Shown: positions 1 to 7,966 of the stretch, piece by piece
How positions within the stretch are numbered: position 1 is the first letter of the stretch
Layout: each line of letters starts with the position of its first letter
Origin: Pseudomonadota bacterium
GTDB taxonomy: Bacteria > Pseudomonadota > Gammaproteobacteria > Halothiobacillales > Halothiobacillaceae
Reading direction: 5' to 3'
Assembly: GCA_021795795.1 (NCBI GenBank)
Contig: JAJYPA010000192.1
Span: 1 to 13,439, forward strand
DNA length: 13,439 bases
The notes under the pieces: generated by a model
Databases searched by the model: none
The model's input: the letters and a program-made list of their open reading frames with translations, nothing else
What the model was told of the DNA's origin: nothing
Program-made: the position numbers and the translations under genes

Positions 1-516
1 GCTCAAGCGGCAAAAGATCGGGCAGAGCAGGATCGCCGTCGTGTAGAGGCTCATCAGCGAAAATCAGCTCCCCCGGCAGACGATACGGACGAACGTTCGA
101 GCCAATCAACCGCCTCGGGTGAAGTCGTCCATGGTGGCATTCCTATTACCGGGCGCATTGTTCGCACCTACGGCGCGCCCATCGCCGAAGGTGAAATGCG
201 CTCACAGGGCATTCTGTTTTCCGCTCCCTTGGGTACGCCGGTTCGGTCGGTTGCGTCAGGCGAGGTTGTCTATGCCGACAGTATGAAAGGCTGGGGCAAT
301 CTGGTTATTCTCAGACACGCCAACGGCTACCTGTCGCTGTATGCCCACAACAGTGAACTCAAAGTTCAAACAGGCATGAGGGTCAAGCAAGGCACGGTAC
401 TGAGCCTGAGCGGGCATGTCTACGGGCAAGAAACGGGCATGTATTTTGAGGTGCGCAAGGGGAACGACACCATCAATCCACTGCGCTGGGCGCCGTATCG
501 GTCTCTGGAACGCTAA
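1..516 (+). CDS. envC: EnvC-like murein hydrolase activator, C-terminal part (degenerate LytM/M23 domain)
   Basis: The reading frame is open from base 1 to a TAA at 514-516, so the N-terminus lies outside the window. The visible start is a charged stretch rich in Arg, Glu, Gln and Lys, which fits the end of the EnvC coiled coil. A Pro/Ser/Thr linker follows, then a LytM (M23) domain from about base 136 to the end. The fold motifs are clear (GTPVRSVASGEVVYAD, GWGNLVILRH, YFEVR) and resemble E. coli EnvC closely. Active LytM enzymes carry an H-x3-D pair and an HxH motif. Here the corresponding places read RSQGILF and GMYFEV, so the zinc ligands are lost, while the His of YAHN remains. EnvC proteins are known to be periplasmic, non-enzymatic activators of the division amidases AmiA/AmiB, and that role is inferred here. 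The gene precedes a C-terminal processing protease, a common proteobacterial neighbourhood. Confidence 0.88.
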   Translation, partial: AQAAKDRAEQDRRRVEAHQRKSAPPADDTDERSSQSTASGEVVHGGIPITGRIVRTYGAPIAEGEMRSQGILFSAPLGTPVRSVASGEVVYADSMKGWGNLVILRHANGYLSLYAHNSELKVQTGMRVKQGTVLSLSGHVYGQETGMYFEVRKGNDTINPLRWAPYRSLER

Positions 517-727
517 CTCGTTACAAATCCAGGGGAGACAAAATCGAGATATGGCCGCCTCTGGAACAAAAAGCTTGCTATGCTTTTGCGAACCTGACGC
601 GCGCGGTTGAACGCATGACCCTTGCAGCAGTCTCAGGCATGGTTTTCTGTATGCACGGGAATGGATTACGCGAACCACCACGTTGAATGTCGCGCCCGTT
701 TGTTTTTGTTTTGGAGAAAAAATTATT

Positions 728-2068
728 ATGGCTCAGTGGTTACGTAAAGCTTCTGCCCTCGGCGTTGCCGCCGTTTTCGGGTTTTCTGTGGCAATTGCCG
801 TCAACGCGCTTGCAGAAAAGGATCAGACCGCTGATTCAACCATCCCGCTGAACGAATTGCGCACATTCACTGATGTGTTGATGCGCGTGAAAGCCGACTA
901 TGTCGACACCGTCACCGACAAGACCCTGATGGACAATGCGATTCGCGGCATGATCGATCGCCTCGATCCCCATTCGAATTATCTCGACAAGGCCGAGTTT
1001 AAGGATCTCAAGGAAACCACAACAGGCAAATTCGGTGGCCTGGGATTACAGGTCGGCACGAAGGACAAGGTGATTACCGTCATCTCGCCAATCGACGACA
1101 CCCCAGCCCAAAAAGCAGGTATCAAGGCAGGTGACAGGATCGTCAAGATCAATGGGGAGCTCACCCAGGGTCTTGATCTTGAAAAAGCAGTGAAAATGAT
1201 GCGCGGCGATCCGGGCACGAAAATCACGCTCACACTGGTACGCGATGGTGTCGACAAACCGTTTGACGTCACACTCGAACGCGCCATCATCAATGTCAAG
1301 TCGGTCAAAGCCCGTATGCTCGATCCGAACTTCGGTTATGTGCGCATAGCTCAATTCCAGTCCGACACGACCGAGCAGCTGCAAGATGCGCTCAAGCAAC
1401 TAATCAAAGACAATGACGACAAACCGCTCAAGGGCTTGGTACTGGATCTGCGCAATAATCCCGGCGGTGTGCTTCAGGCAGCGGTCGGCGTGGTAGACAC
1501 CTTCGTCAACAAGGGCCTGATCGTATACACCAAGGGCCGCGTAGAAGATGCGCAGATGAGTTTCAAGGCACATGAGGGCGATATGCTCAATGGTGCCCCC
1601 ATCGTGGTTCTGGTTAACGGTGGATCGGCATCCGCTTCGGAAATCGTGGCAGGTGCCATGCAGGATGATCGCCGGGCATTAATTGCCGGTGAACGCACCT
1701 TCGGCAAAGGTTCGGTGCAGTCCATCATGCCATTGACCAATGGCGGTGCGTTGCGCTTAACCACTGCCCGCTACTTTACGCCGTCGGGCCGCTCGATTCA
1801 GGGTGAGGGCATCAAGCCGGATGTCGAAGTGCATCAACTGAAGGTATCGGATATCGACAAGGTTTTCTCCATCAAGGAAGCCGATCTGGCCGGTCATATC
1901 AGCAACCCGAACAAACCAGATCAAAAACCGGCTGCTCAGCCAATTAAGCAGATGATCAACACCGACGATAAACCGTTGGTAGAAACCGATTATCAGCTGT
2001 ATGAAGCACTCAATCTGCTCAAGGGCATGTCCATCGTGGCGCATCGCGATCAGGAATCAACGCACTAA
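728..2068 (+). CDS. ctpA: S41-family C-terminal processing periplasmic protease
   Basis: The protein has 446 residues from the ATG at 728, preceded by GGAG at 713-716. An in-frame TTG at 683 would add 15 residues ahead of the signal sequence and has no better ribosome site. Residues 1-29 form a signal peptide or anchor (KASALGVAAVFGFSVAIAV then ALA), so the enzyme should act in the periplasm. A PDZ domain spans about residues 100-172 (GLGLQVG, AGIKAGDRIVKING). The protease core runs from about residue 202 to 370 (LDLRNNPGGVL, GGSASASE, TFGKGSVQ). The catalytic Ser302 (middle Ser of SASAS) and Lys327 are 25 residues apart, the same as Ser430/Lys455 of E. coli Prc. The family cleaves non-polar C-termini of envelope proteins, often with a lipoprotein adaptor, and can control murein hydrolases. 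It follows envC after 211 bp that hold no evident gene. Confidence 0.93.
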   Translation: MAQWLRKASALGVAAVFGFSVAIAVNALAEKDQTADSTIPLNELRTFTDVLMRVKADYVDTVTDKTLMDNAIRGMIDRLDPHSNYLDKAEFKDLKETTTGKFGGLGLQVGTKDKVITVISPIDDTPAQKAGIKAGDRIVKINGELTQGLDLEKAVKMMRGDPGTKITLTLVRDGVDKPFDVTLERAIINVKSVKARMLDPNFGYVRIAQFQSDTTEQLQDALKQLIKDNDDKPLKGLVLDLRNNPGGVLQAAVGVVDTFVNKGLIVYTKGRVEDAQMSFKAHEGDMLNGAPIVVLVNGGSASASEIVAGAMQDDRRALIAGERTFGKGSVQSIMPLTNGGALRLTTARYFTPSGRSIQGEGIKPDVEVHQLKVSDIDKVFSIKEADLAGHISNPNKPDQKPAAQPIKQMINTDDKPLVETDYQLYEALNLLKGMSIVAHRDQESTH

Positions 2069-2134
2069 GCCCGTATGCCAAGCAATTGGGCTGAACAGGA
2101 ATTACTCCCTGAATAGTGTCCCTGGCTATTTATT

Positions 2135-2182
2135 TTCGGCCCGCCTAAAGGTAATTTAGGCGGGCCGAATTTTATTATTTTT
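2135..2182 (+). terminator. Strong intrinsic terminator after the S41 protease gene
   Basis: There is a perfect 15-bp inverted repeat (2135-2149 paired with 2155-2169) around the 5-base loop GGTAA. A T-rich run (TTTATTATTTTTC) follows at 2170-2182. The stem is GC-rich in the middle. The opposite strand has an A-rich rather than T-rich flank, so termination should work mainly for + strand transcripts from the envC/protease genes. It separates them from the following DJ-1-type gene. Confidence 0.9.
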
Positions 2183-2224
2183 CTTTCGACACCCCGCTGT
2201 TTTGACCCCACTAGGAGAATCCGC

Positions 2225-2779
2225 ATGTCCTTAAAAGCCATGATCCTGTTGGCACCGGGCTTTGAAGACCTCGAAGCTGTGACCATCATCGACCTGCTGC
2301 GCCGTGCAAAATTTCAGGTTGCCATCATCAGCCTGCGTGAAGATGAAGTAACCGGTACCCGCGGAACCCGGATCGTCACCGATGGCAATCTCGCGCTACT
2401 TGACAGGCAATCGGTATTCGATCTGCTCGTGATCCCCGGCGGACAGCCGGGTACGGACAATCTCGCCGCCGACTCAAGAGTGATCCAACTGTTTAAGGCC
2501 CAGGCCACCTCTGGGCGCTGGATCGCCGCCTTGTGCGCCGCACCAAAAGTGTTGGCGAAAGCTGGCCTGATCAAGGGCAAACGAATCACACATTACCCCG
2601 GCGCCTTGACCACAACGGAACAACAGGGCGCAATGATTACTGATAATCCCGTAGAGGTGGATGGCAAGCTAATTACCGGACGCAGCCCTGGTGCGGCCAT
2701 GGATTTTGTCTTGATGCTGATCGAGCAGATTGCAGGGTCACACCTGCGCCAGTCGATCGAGTCCGATCTGGTGCGATGA
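2225..2779 (+). CDS. yajL: DJ-1/YajL-type PfpI-superfamily protein (putative deglycase/chaperone)
   Basis: The protein has 184 residues. AGGAG at 2213-2217 sits 7 bases before the ATG. It follows the DJ-1 fold throughout. The N-terminus APGFEDLEAVTIIDLLRRA supplies the conserved Glu17 (Glu18 in human DJ-1). LLVIPGGQPG follows, then ALCAAPKVLAKAGLI with the nucleophile-elbow Cys104 (Cys106 in DJ-1 and YajL), and the C-terminal part TGRSPGAAMDFVL. The spacing and the LCAAP motif place it with YajL/DJ-1 rather than with PfpI proteases. Family members are cytosolic and have been linked to oxidative-stress protection, thiol chaperoning and protein or nucleotide deglycation; the last role is debated. 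It is a single-gene unit between two intrinsic terminators, with no pathway partner in view. Its function here is inferred from family membership. Confidence 0.88.
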   Translation: MSLKAMILLAPGFEDLEAVTIIDLLRRAKFQVAIISLREDEVTGTRGTRIVTDGNLALLDRQSVFDLLVIPGGQPGTDNLAADSRVIQLFKAQATSGRWIAALCAAPKVLAKAGLIKGKRITHYPGALTTTEQQGAMITDNPVEVDGKLITGRSPGAAMDFVLMLIEQIAGSHLRQSIESDLVR

Positions 2780-2902
2780 TGATGTCTTCAGGCCATCCCA
2801 GTTCAATCCTTTCTCGCCAGAAATCGCAGGTGGCGTGAAGGCGAAGAATTCTGAGTCACAGTGAGATCAACCGTCTGCTGGGCGACCAGAGAACGTAAAA
2901 AC

Positions 2903-2930
2903 AAAAACACCCGCTTTCGCGGGTGTTTTT
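2903..2930. terminator. Bidirectional intrinsic terminator between convergent yajL and amtB
   Basis: A 12-bp perfect stem (2903-2914 with 2919-2930) surrounds the loop TTTC. The core is CACCCGC/GCGGGTG, flanked by A5 on the left and T5 on the right, with further A-rich sequence at 2897-2902. It therefore reads as a GC stem plus T-tract on both strands. It lies between the ends of the + strand DJ-1 gene and the - strand amtB, where a shared terminator is expected. Confidence 0.9.
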
Positions 2931-2955
2931 TATCTATCCGAGGCGATTCGCGTTA

Positions 2956-4263
2956 TTAAACACGCTCACCATGCTGGCTGATATCCAGACCTTCCGCTTC
3001 TTCTTCTTCCGTGACACGTAGGCCAATGGTGACTTTCAGTACCATCAGGATGATGAAAGTGATCACCGCATCATAGATGATGGTGAAACCAACGCCTTTG
3101 AGCTGGATCAGTAACTGAGTCAAAATGCTGCCATTTGCCGCAGCGCTCAGGCCAGCGCCACCAAAGGCGGCCGCAGAGAAGATACCGGTCAGCAAGGCAC
3201 CGACGGTACCGCCGACGGCGTGGACACCAAAGGCATCCAGAGAGTCGTCATAACCCAGCATCCGCTTGAGGTATACCGCAGCGAGGAATGGGATGATACC
3301 GGCGGCAATACCGATCACAAAGGCGCCCACCGGGCCGACGAAACCGGAGGCCGGTGTGATGGCGACCAGGCCTGCAACAGCACCTGAGGCCATACCCAAC
3401 AGGGTTGGTTTGCCGCGCATAATCCACTCAATCAGCATCCAAGACATCGCTGCGACCGCTGTGGCGATTTGGGTTACAGCCATCGCCATACCCGCCGTGC
3501 CGTTCGCCGCTACTGCAGAACCAGCGTTGAAGCCGAACCAGCCAACCCACAGCAGGGCTGCACCGGCCATGGTGTACGCCAGGTTGACTGGCGGCATGGC
3601 TTCTGTACCGTAGCCTTTGCGTTTGCCGAGCATGAGCGCGGCGACCAGACCCGCCACACCGGCATTGATGTGTACGACGGTGCCGCCAGCAAAATCTTGC
3701 ACGCCGTCGCCCATTAACCAGCCACCACCCCAAACCATGTGCGCGATCGGGGAATACACCAGAATCGACCACAATGCCATGAAGATTAGCAAGGCAGAAA
3801 ACTTCATCCGCTCAACAACCGCACCGATAATGAGCGCTGGGGTGATGATGGCAAACGTCATCTGAAAGGTCATAAATACCGATTCAGGAATGGTGCCGGT
3901 CAAGCTCGTGTACCCCATGCCTTTCAAGAAGACGGCGGAAAAATCACCCACATAAGCACCCGTGCCTTTAAAAGCCAGCGAGTAACCTACAATCGCCCAC
4001 ACCACACTAATTAACGCAGTGGTGGCAAAGGTGGCCGCTGCAACCGAAAGCAGGTTTTTACGACGCACCATGCCGCCATAAAACAGGGCGACCCCGGGAA
4101 TGGTCATCATCAACACCAGCGCAGTGGAGGTGAGCATCCATGCCGTATCGCCCGAGTTCAACACGGGTGCCGGTGTATCGGCATTGGCTGCGGCTGAAAA
4201 TACCATCCCTAATATCGCCATTAGCCCCATATAAACGCTGGGCATTTTTCTATTCATACTCAT
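2956..4263 (-). CDS. amtB: AmtB ammonium channel/transporter
   Basis: The protein has 435 residues. The start ATG is preceded by AGGAG (complement of 4272-4276), which overlaps the glnK stop codon. Residues 1-28 form a signal peptide with an AxA-type end (ANA, then DTPAP). A polytopic membrane protein with about 11 helices follows, as in E. coli AmtB. The key pore residues are present: Phe137 (QMTF), Trp178 (HMVWGGG), Asp190 and the first twin His198 (DFAGGTVVHIN), Phe245 and Ser249 (GWFGFNAGS), and the second twin His348 (AFGVHAVGG). The C-terminus EEAEGLDISQHGERV matches the cytoplasmic tail that binds GlnK. The protein conducts ammonium/ammonia across the inner membrane at low external ammonium. 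It lies 12 bases downstream of glnK and is clearly co-transcribed with it. Reading is unbroken and the length is normal. Confidence 0.97.
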   Translation of the reverse strand: MSMNRKMPSVYMGLMAILGMVFSAAANADTPAPVLNSGDTAWMLTSTALVLMMTIPGVALFYGGMVRRKNLLSVAAATFATTALISVVWAIVGYSLAFKGTGAYVGDFSAVFLKGMGYTSLTGTIPESVFMTFQMTFAIITPALIIGAVVERMKFSALLIFMALWSILVYSPIAHMVWGGGWLMGDGVQDFAGGTVVHINAGVAGLVAALMLGKRKGYGTEAMPPVNLAYTMAGAALLWVGWFGFNAGSAVAANGTAGMAMAVTQIATAVAAMSWMLIEWIMRGKPTLLGMASGAVAGLVAITPASGFVGPVGAFVIGIAAGIIPFLAAVYLKRMLGYDDSLDAFGVHAVGGTVGALLTGIFSAAAFGGAGLSAAANGSILTQLLIQLKGVGFTIIYDAVITFIILMVLKVTIGLRVTEEEEAEGLDISQHGERV

Positions 4264-4275
4264 GTTATTTGCTCC

Positions 4276-5419
<1,144 letters not shown>

Positions 5420-5468
5420 GGATCCATTCCTCATAAAAGGTGAGATTGTGCGAGTTGCCTGCTAGCTT

Positions 5469-5485
5469 TAACAGAAACCGTGCCA
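5469..5485 (-). promoter_or_regulatory. Candidate sigma-54 promoter for the porin-glnK-amtB operon
   Basis: Read on the - strand the sequence is TGGCACGGTTTCTGTTA. The first seven bases match the sigma-54 -24 consensus TGGCACG perfectly. At the correct distance the -12 element reads CTGTT against TTGC(A/T), so the invariant GC is GT here. Transcription would begin near 5459, about 40 bases before the porin ATG at 5419. A candidate NtrC site lies about 98 bp upstream of that start, a normal enhancer distance. The imperfect -12 box is the main doubt. Confidence 0.6.
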
Positions 5486-5546
5486 ACTACATATCCCATT
5501 GTTTTTTAAAAAAACATCTATCTTGTCGAAATCACACGCTCGTACA

Positions 5547-5567
5547 AGCGCACCTCATTGGTGCGCT
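5547..5567. promoter_or_regulatory. Candidate NtrC (GlnG) enhancer site
   Basis: Perfect 8-bp arms AGCGCACC and GGTGCGCT flank TCATT. The core GCAC-N7-GTGC matches the classical NtrC-site pattern, such as the glnA enhancer core GCAC-N7-GTGC, and both arms extend further. It lies upstream of the sigma-54-like element and of a glnK-amtB operon, the best-known kind of NtrC target. Only one strong copy is visible, whereas enhancers often carry two. The ntrC gene itself is not in the window. Confidence 0.7.
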
Positions 5568-5675
5568 ACCCTTATCGCACAGGATCGAAAATAGTGCAAT
5601 TGTTGTGGCCTTAAAACGACAACCCATGCCATGCCTGTCACGATTTCTTCATAATGTGGCGTGTATTGCAGGGAC

Positions 5676-5699
5676 GAGAAAATTGGGCGTCCGAACGCC
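5676..5699 (-). terminator. Possible weak intrinsic terminator downstream of zapE
   Basis: On the - strand the sequence reads GGCGT-TCGG-ACGCC, a 5-bp stem closed by a TCGG loop, then CAATTTTCTC. It lies 152 bases after the zapE stop and before the NtrC/sigma-54 region of the next operon, where a stop for sdh/zapE transcripts would be expected. The stem is short and the T-tract brief, so the call is tentative. Confidence 0.4.
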
Positions 5700-5729
5700 A
5701 CCGCAGAATAGCGGAATACAGTCTCCATT

Positions 5730-5783
5730 TCGATGCATCGATAGCAGCCGCCTCCGGAACACGATCTGTATCCAGGCCTGGAT
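5730..5783. repeat. Two perfect palindromes of unknown role
   Basis: TCGATGCATCGA (5730-5741, 12 bp) and ATCCAGGCCTGGAT (5770-5783, 14 bp) are each perfectly self-complementary with no loop. Their centres are 41 bp apart, close to four helical turns. They differ in sequence, so they are not copies of one site. They could be operators, restriction or methylation targets, or chance. They sit more than 200 bp upstream of the predicted nitrogen-operon start. Confidence 0.4.
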
Positions 5784-5850
5784 GTTGAGTGCTCTTACAA
5801 CAGATGAGTATCAGCATTGGTACAAACACTGTCCAATATGGTGCTTCCGA

Positions 5851-6927
5851 TCAATCCACCAACCTGCTGACGTAGTTATGGGATTGCATTTCTACCAGAC
5901 GACTCAGAACGCGGGTGAACTCGCCATCAAGCAAGTCGGCATGGTCAAAATGAACGGCGGGCATCCCCTCGGGGAAAATCAATTTAATGCCGCGATCGTA
6001 AAACTCATCAATTAACCACATGAAACGGCGTGCCTGCGCAGGCGAGTGTTGATCGAACCGAGGCACGCCGGAAAGACAGATCGTGTGAAAACGATTGGCC
6101 AATTCGATGTAATCGGCCTTGCCGCGCGCGCCGGTACACAATTCGTCGAAATCGAACCAGGCTGCGCCATCGGCAAGGCAACGGGCCGTGATGGCACGTC
6201 CTGCGATCTCAAGCGGGACATTCTGCCCCACCTGCCCGCCGGCGGCCGCCCGAAGTGCTTCTGGCAGGGCCATAACGTCCATGGACCGGGGAGCGAAATT
6301 CTGGCGGTAATCCACATCACTATCGAACGGCACCATCGCCATATTTTCCTTGAGCAGCGCGATGGTGGGCAGGAATTGTTCGCGTTGCAGGCCATTGAGA
6401 TAGAGATCATCCGGTGGCGTATTGGATGTGATAACCACAGCGACACCGTGATCGAACAGCCCTTGCATGAGCCCTCGAATCAGCATGGCATCGGTGATGT
6501 CGGCAATATGGAATTCGTCCAAACAAAGCAACCGGACACCGCGGGCGATGTCCCGGGCGACTGCCATCAAGGGGTTCTCGCAGCCTTTTAGTTCAGTAAG
6601 CCGTGCGTGGACATCCGCCATAAAACGATGGAAATGTATGCGCTGCTTCTGTGCCAGCGGCATACAGGAGAAGAAGGCGTTCATCACAAAACTCTTGCCG
6701 CGCCCGACACCGCCGTACAAATAAACCCCCTTGAAGGGCGTTACTGCGGGGATGGTTCGCAGCAATCGGCGCAACAACGGCACGGGAGGAAAAGGCGATG
6801 ATCCCTTTACGCACTGTTCATACACGGTCTGCAGAACGGAACAGGCGTTCAATTGCGCGGCATCCAGCGTAAAACCACGTGCTTGCGCCTCGGCCTGCAT
6901 GCACCGGGTCAGTTGATCGCTCGACAT
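5851..6927 (-). CDS. zapE: ZapE, AFG1-family P-loop ATPase
   Basis: The protein has 358 residues, close to the roughly 375 of E. coli ZapE. GGAGG (complement of 6934-6938) lies 6 bases before the ATG. Walker A is GGVGRGKS (residues 72-79) within VYLYGGVGRGKSFVMNAFF, Walker B is LLCLDEFH (133-140), and sensor 1 is Asn169 in VITSNTPPDDLYLNGLQR. These motifs are diagnostic of the AFG1/ZapE family. The bacterial protein is known to bind FtsZ and act in late cell division, particularly under stress or low oxygen. The mitochondrial relatives Afg1/LACE1 act in respiratory-complex quality control. Here it follows sdhE after 83 bases on the same strand with no obvious terminator between, so it may be the last gene of the sdh transcript. 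It has its own good ribosome site. Confidence 0.93.
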   Translation of the reverse strand: MSSDQLTRCMQAEAQARGFTLDAAQLNACSVLQTVYEQCVKGSSPFPPVPLLRRLLRTIPAVTPFKGVYLYGGVGRGKSFVMNAFFSCMPLAQKQRIHFHRFMADVHARLTELKGCENPLMAVARDIARGVRLLCLDEFHIADITDAMLIRGLMQGLFDHGVAVVITSNTPPDDLYLNGLQREQFLPTIALLKENMAMVPFDSDVDYRQNFAPRSMDVMALPEALRAAAGGQVGQNVPLEIAGRAITARCLADGAAWFDFDELCTGARGKADYIELANRFHTICLSGVPRFDQHSPAQARRFMWLIDEFYDRGIKLIFPEGMPAVHFDHADLLDGEFTRVLSRLVEMQSHNYVSRLVD

Positions 6928-7010
6928 GAGCGGCCTCCGTTTGCGACAGGTGACTCATGGGGAGTCGAAGCGGAGAATGACGCGGGTAATGGCATTGTCC
7001 CGATCCTATC

Positions 7011-7259
7011 TCAACAGATAATACAGCCGCGTAACAGGCGCTCGACGGTCGAATCCGTCACAGAAGTGGCGGTGATGCGTTGCCATAGCGCATGATCTTC
7101 CAGGCTGACGAGCCGCTCGAATTCCTGCCATTGTGGCGCGGTAAGCCGATCGGCGTGTTCTTCCAGAAAACGGGCCAGCACCATATCGAGTTCGAGCATG
7201 CCGCGCCGGCAGTGCCAACGGATGCGATTGATGTCCTCCTCTGCAATCACGGCGGTCAT
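7011..7259 (-). CDS. sdhE: SdhE, FAD assembly factor for succinate dehydrogenase
   Basis: The protein has 82 residues. The start ATG overlaps the sdhB stop in an ATGA, and no clear ribosome site precedes it, so translation is probably coupled to sdhB. It carries the family signature RRGMLELD (the RGxxE motif) in the first third, followed by helices with WQEFERLVSLEDHALW. SdhE (YgfY/Sdh5 family, formerly DUF339) is known to help attach FAD covalently to SdhA, using the RGxxE surface. Position directly behind sdhCDAB fits that role. The protein ends in Cys-Ile-Ile-Cys, an unusual terminal CxxC pair. Family identity is firm; the role of the two cysteines is unknown. Confidence 0.92.
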   Translation of the reverse strand: MTAVIAEEDINRIRWHCRRGMLELDMVLARFLEEHADRLTAPQWQEFERLVSLEDHALWQRITATSVTDSTVERLLRGCIIC

Positions 7260-7954
7260 ACCGTCCGCTTCACCAGTAGCGATTTGATCTTGCCGATCGC
7301 CTGCGTGGGGTTGAGTTCTTTCGGGCAGACGTCCACGCAGTTCATGATGCTGTGGCAGCGGAACAATCGGTAGGGGTCTTCCAGATCGTCCAGGCGTTCG
7401 GTGAGTGCCTGATCACGGCTGTCGGCGATGAACCGATAAGCTTGCAGTAGCCCGGCCGGGCCGACGAACTTGTCCGGGTTCCACCAGAACGAAGGGCAGG
7501 CGGTCGTGCAGCAGGCGCACAAAATGCACTCGTACAGGCCATCGAGCTTGGCCCGATCTTCGGGCGATTGCAGGCGTTCGGTATCCTGACCCGGCTCGTC
7601 CTTATTGATGAGGTAGGGTTTGACGGATCGGTAGTGGTCGAGGAACTGGGTCATATCCACTACCAGATCGCGGATGACCGGCAAACCGGACAGCGGACGC
7701 AGCATGATCGGCTGCTTCAATTCGCTTAAGGGCGTCACGCAGGCCAGACCATTTTTGCCGTTGATGTTCATGCCATCCGAGCCGCACACCCCCTCGCGAC
7801 AGGAACAGCGCACGCTCAGCGTTTCATCCTGTTCCTTGATCATCAGGATGGCGTCGAGCAGCATATTGCCTTCCGGCTCGATATCCAGATCGTAGTCCTG
7901 CATGTAGGGCTTAGCGTCGGTATCGGGGTTGTAGCGGTAGATGGAAAAGCGCAT
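7256..7954 (-). CDS. sdhB: Succinate dehydrogenase iron-sulfur subunit
   Basis: The protein has 232 residues. AGGA (complement of 7962-7965) lies 7 bases before the ATG, and 12 bases separate it from the sdhA stop. The N-terminal ferredoxin-like domain holds the [2Fe-2S] ligands Cys52, Cys57, Asp60 and Cys72 (SCREGVCGSDG, NGKNGLAC). An Asp third ligand is also found in E. coli. The C-terminal domain carries the [4Fe-4S] ligands Cys143, Cys146, Cys149 and Cys210 and the [3Fe-4S] ligands Cys153, Cys200 and Cys206 (CILCACCTTACP, FRCHSIMNCVDVCP). The spacing is identical to E. coli. Trp158 in SFWWN matches the quinone-site Trp164. It passes electrons from SdhA flavin to ubiquinone at the inner face of the cytoplasmic membrane. 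Confidence 0.98.
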   Translation of the reverse strand: MRFSIYRYNPDTDAKPYMQDYDLDIEPEGNMLLDAILMIKEQDETLSVRCSCREGVCGSDGMNINGKNGLACVTPLSELKQPIMLRPLSGLPVIRDLVVDMTQFLDHYRSVKPYLINKDEPGQDTERLQSPEDRAKLDGLYECILCACCTTACPSFWWNPDKFVGPAGLLQAYRFIADSRDQALTERLDDLEDPYRLFRCHSIMNCVDVCPKELNPTQAIGKIKSLLVKRTV

Positions 7955-7966
7955 GGCGGAATCCTG

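Larger units (their letters stand above)
5420..5850. other. 431-bp intergenic control region between zapE and the porin gene
   Basis: No convincing gene lies here. The + strand frame open from 5440 to 6015 runs into zapE antisense, has no ribosome site and encodes no recognisable motif. The - strand frame 5638-5829 likewise looks random. What can be supported is the sigma-54-like element (5469-5485), the GCAC-N7-GTGC palindrome (5547-5567), an AT-rich block at about 5498-5520 between them that could ease DNA bending, a weak hairpin plus T-run (5676-5699), and two perfect palindromes (5730-5741 and 5770-5783). The density of symmetric elements suits a regulatory region for the downstream nitrogen operon. 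Confidence 0.7.

Noticed and set aside
569..587. AAAAGC/GCTTTT hairpin in the gap after envC
   Set aside because: The 6-bp AT-rich stem has only four T and is too weak to call as a terminator.
683..727. TTG start adding 15 residues to the S41 protease
   Set aside because: The extension would precede the signal peptide, and the GGAG at 713-716 serves the ATG at 728.
5595..5610. Second sigma-54-like sequence on the - strand (GGCCAC...TTGCA)
   Set aside because: The GG-to-GC distance is 11 rather than the strict 10 bases, and it lies upstream of the NtrC-like site.
5440..6015. + strand open frame of 191 codons
   Set aside because: It runs through the intergenic control region into zapE antisense, has no ribosome site, and encodes no recognisable motif or signal.
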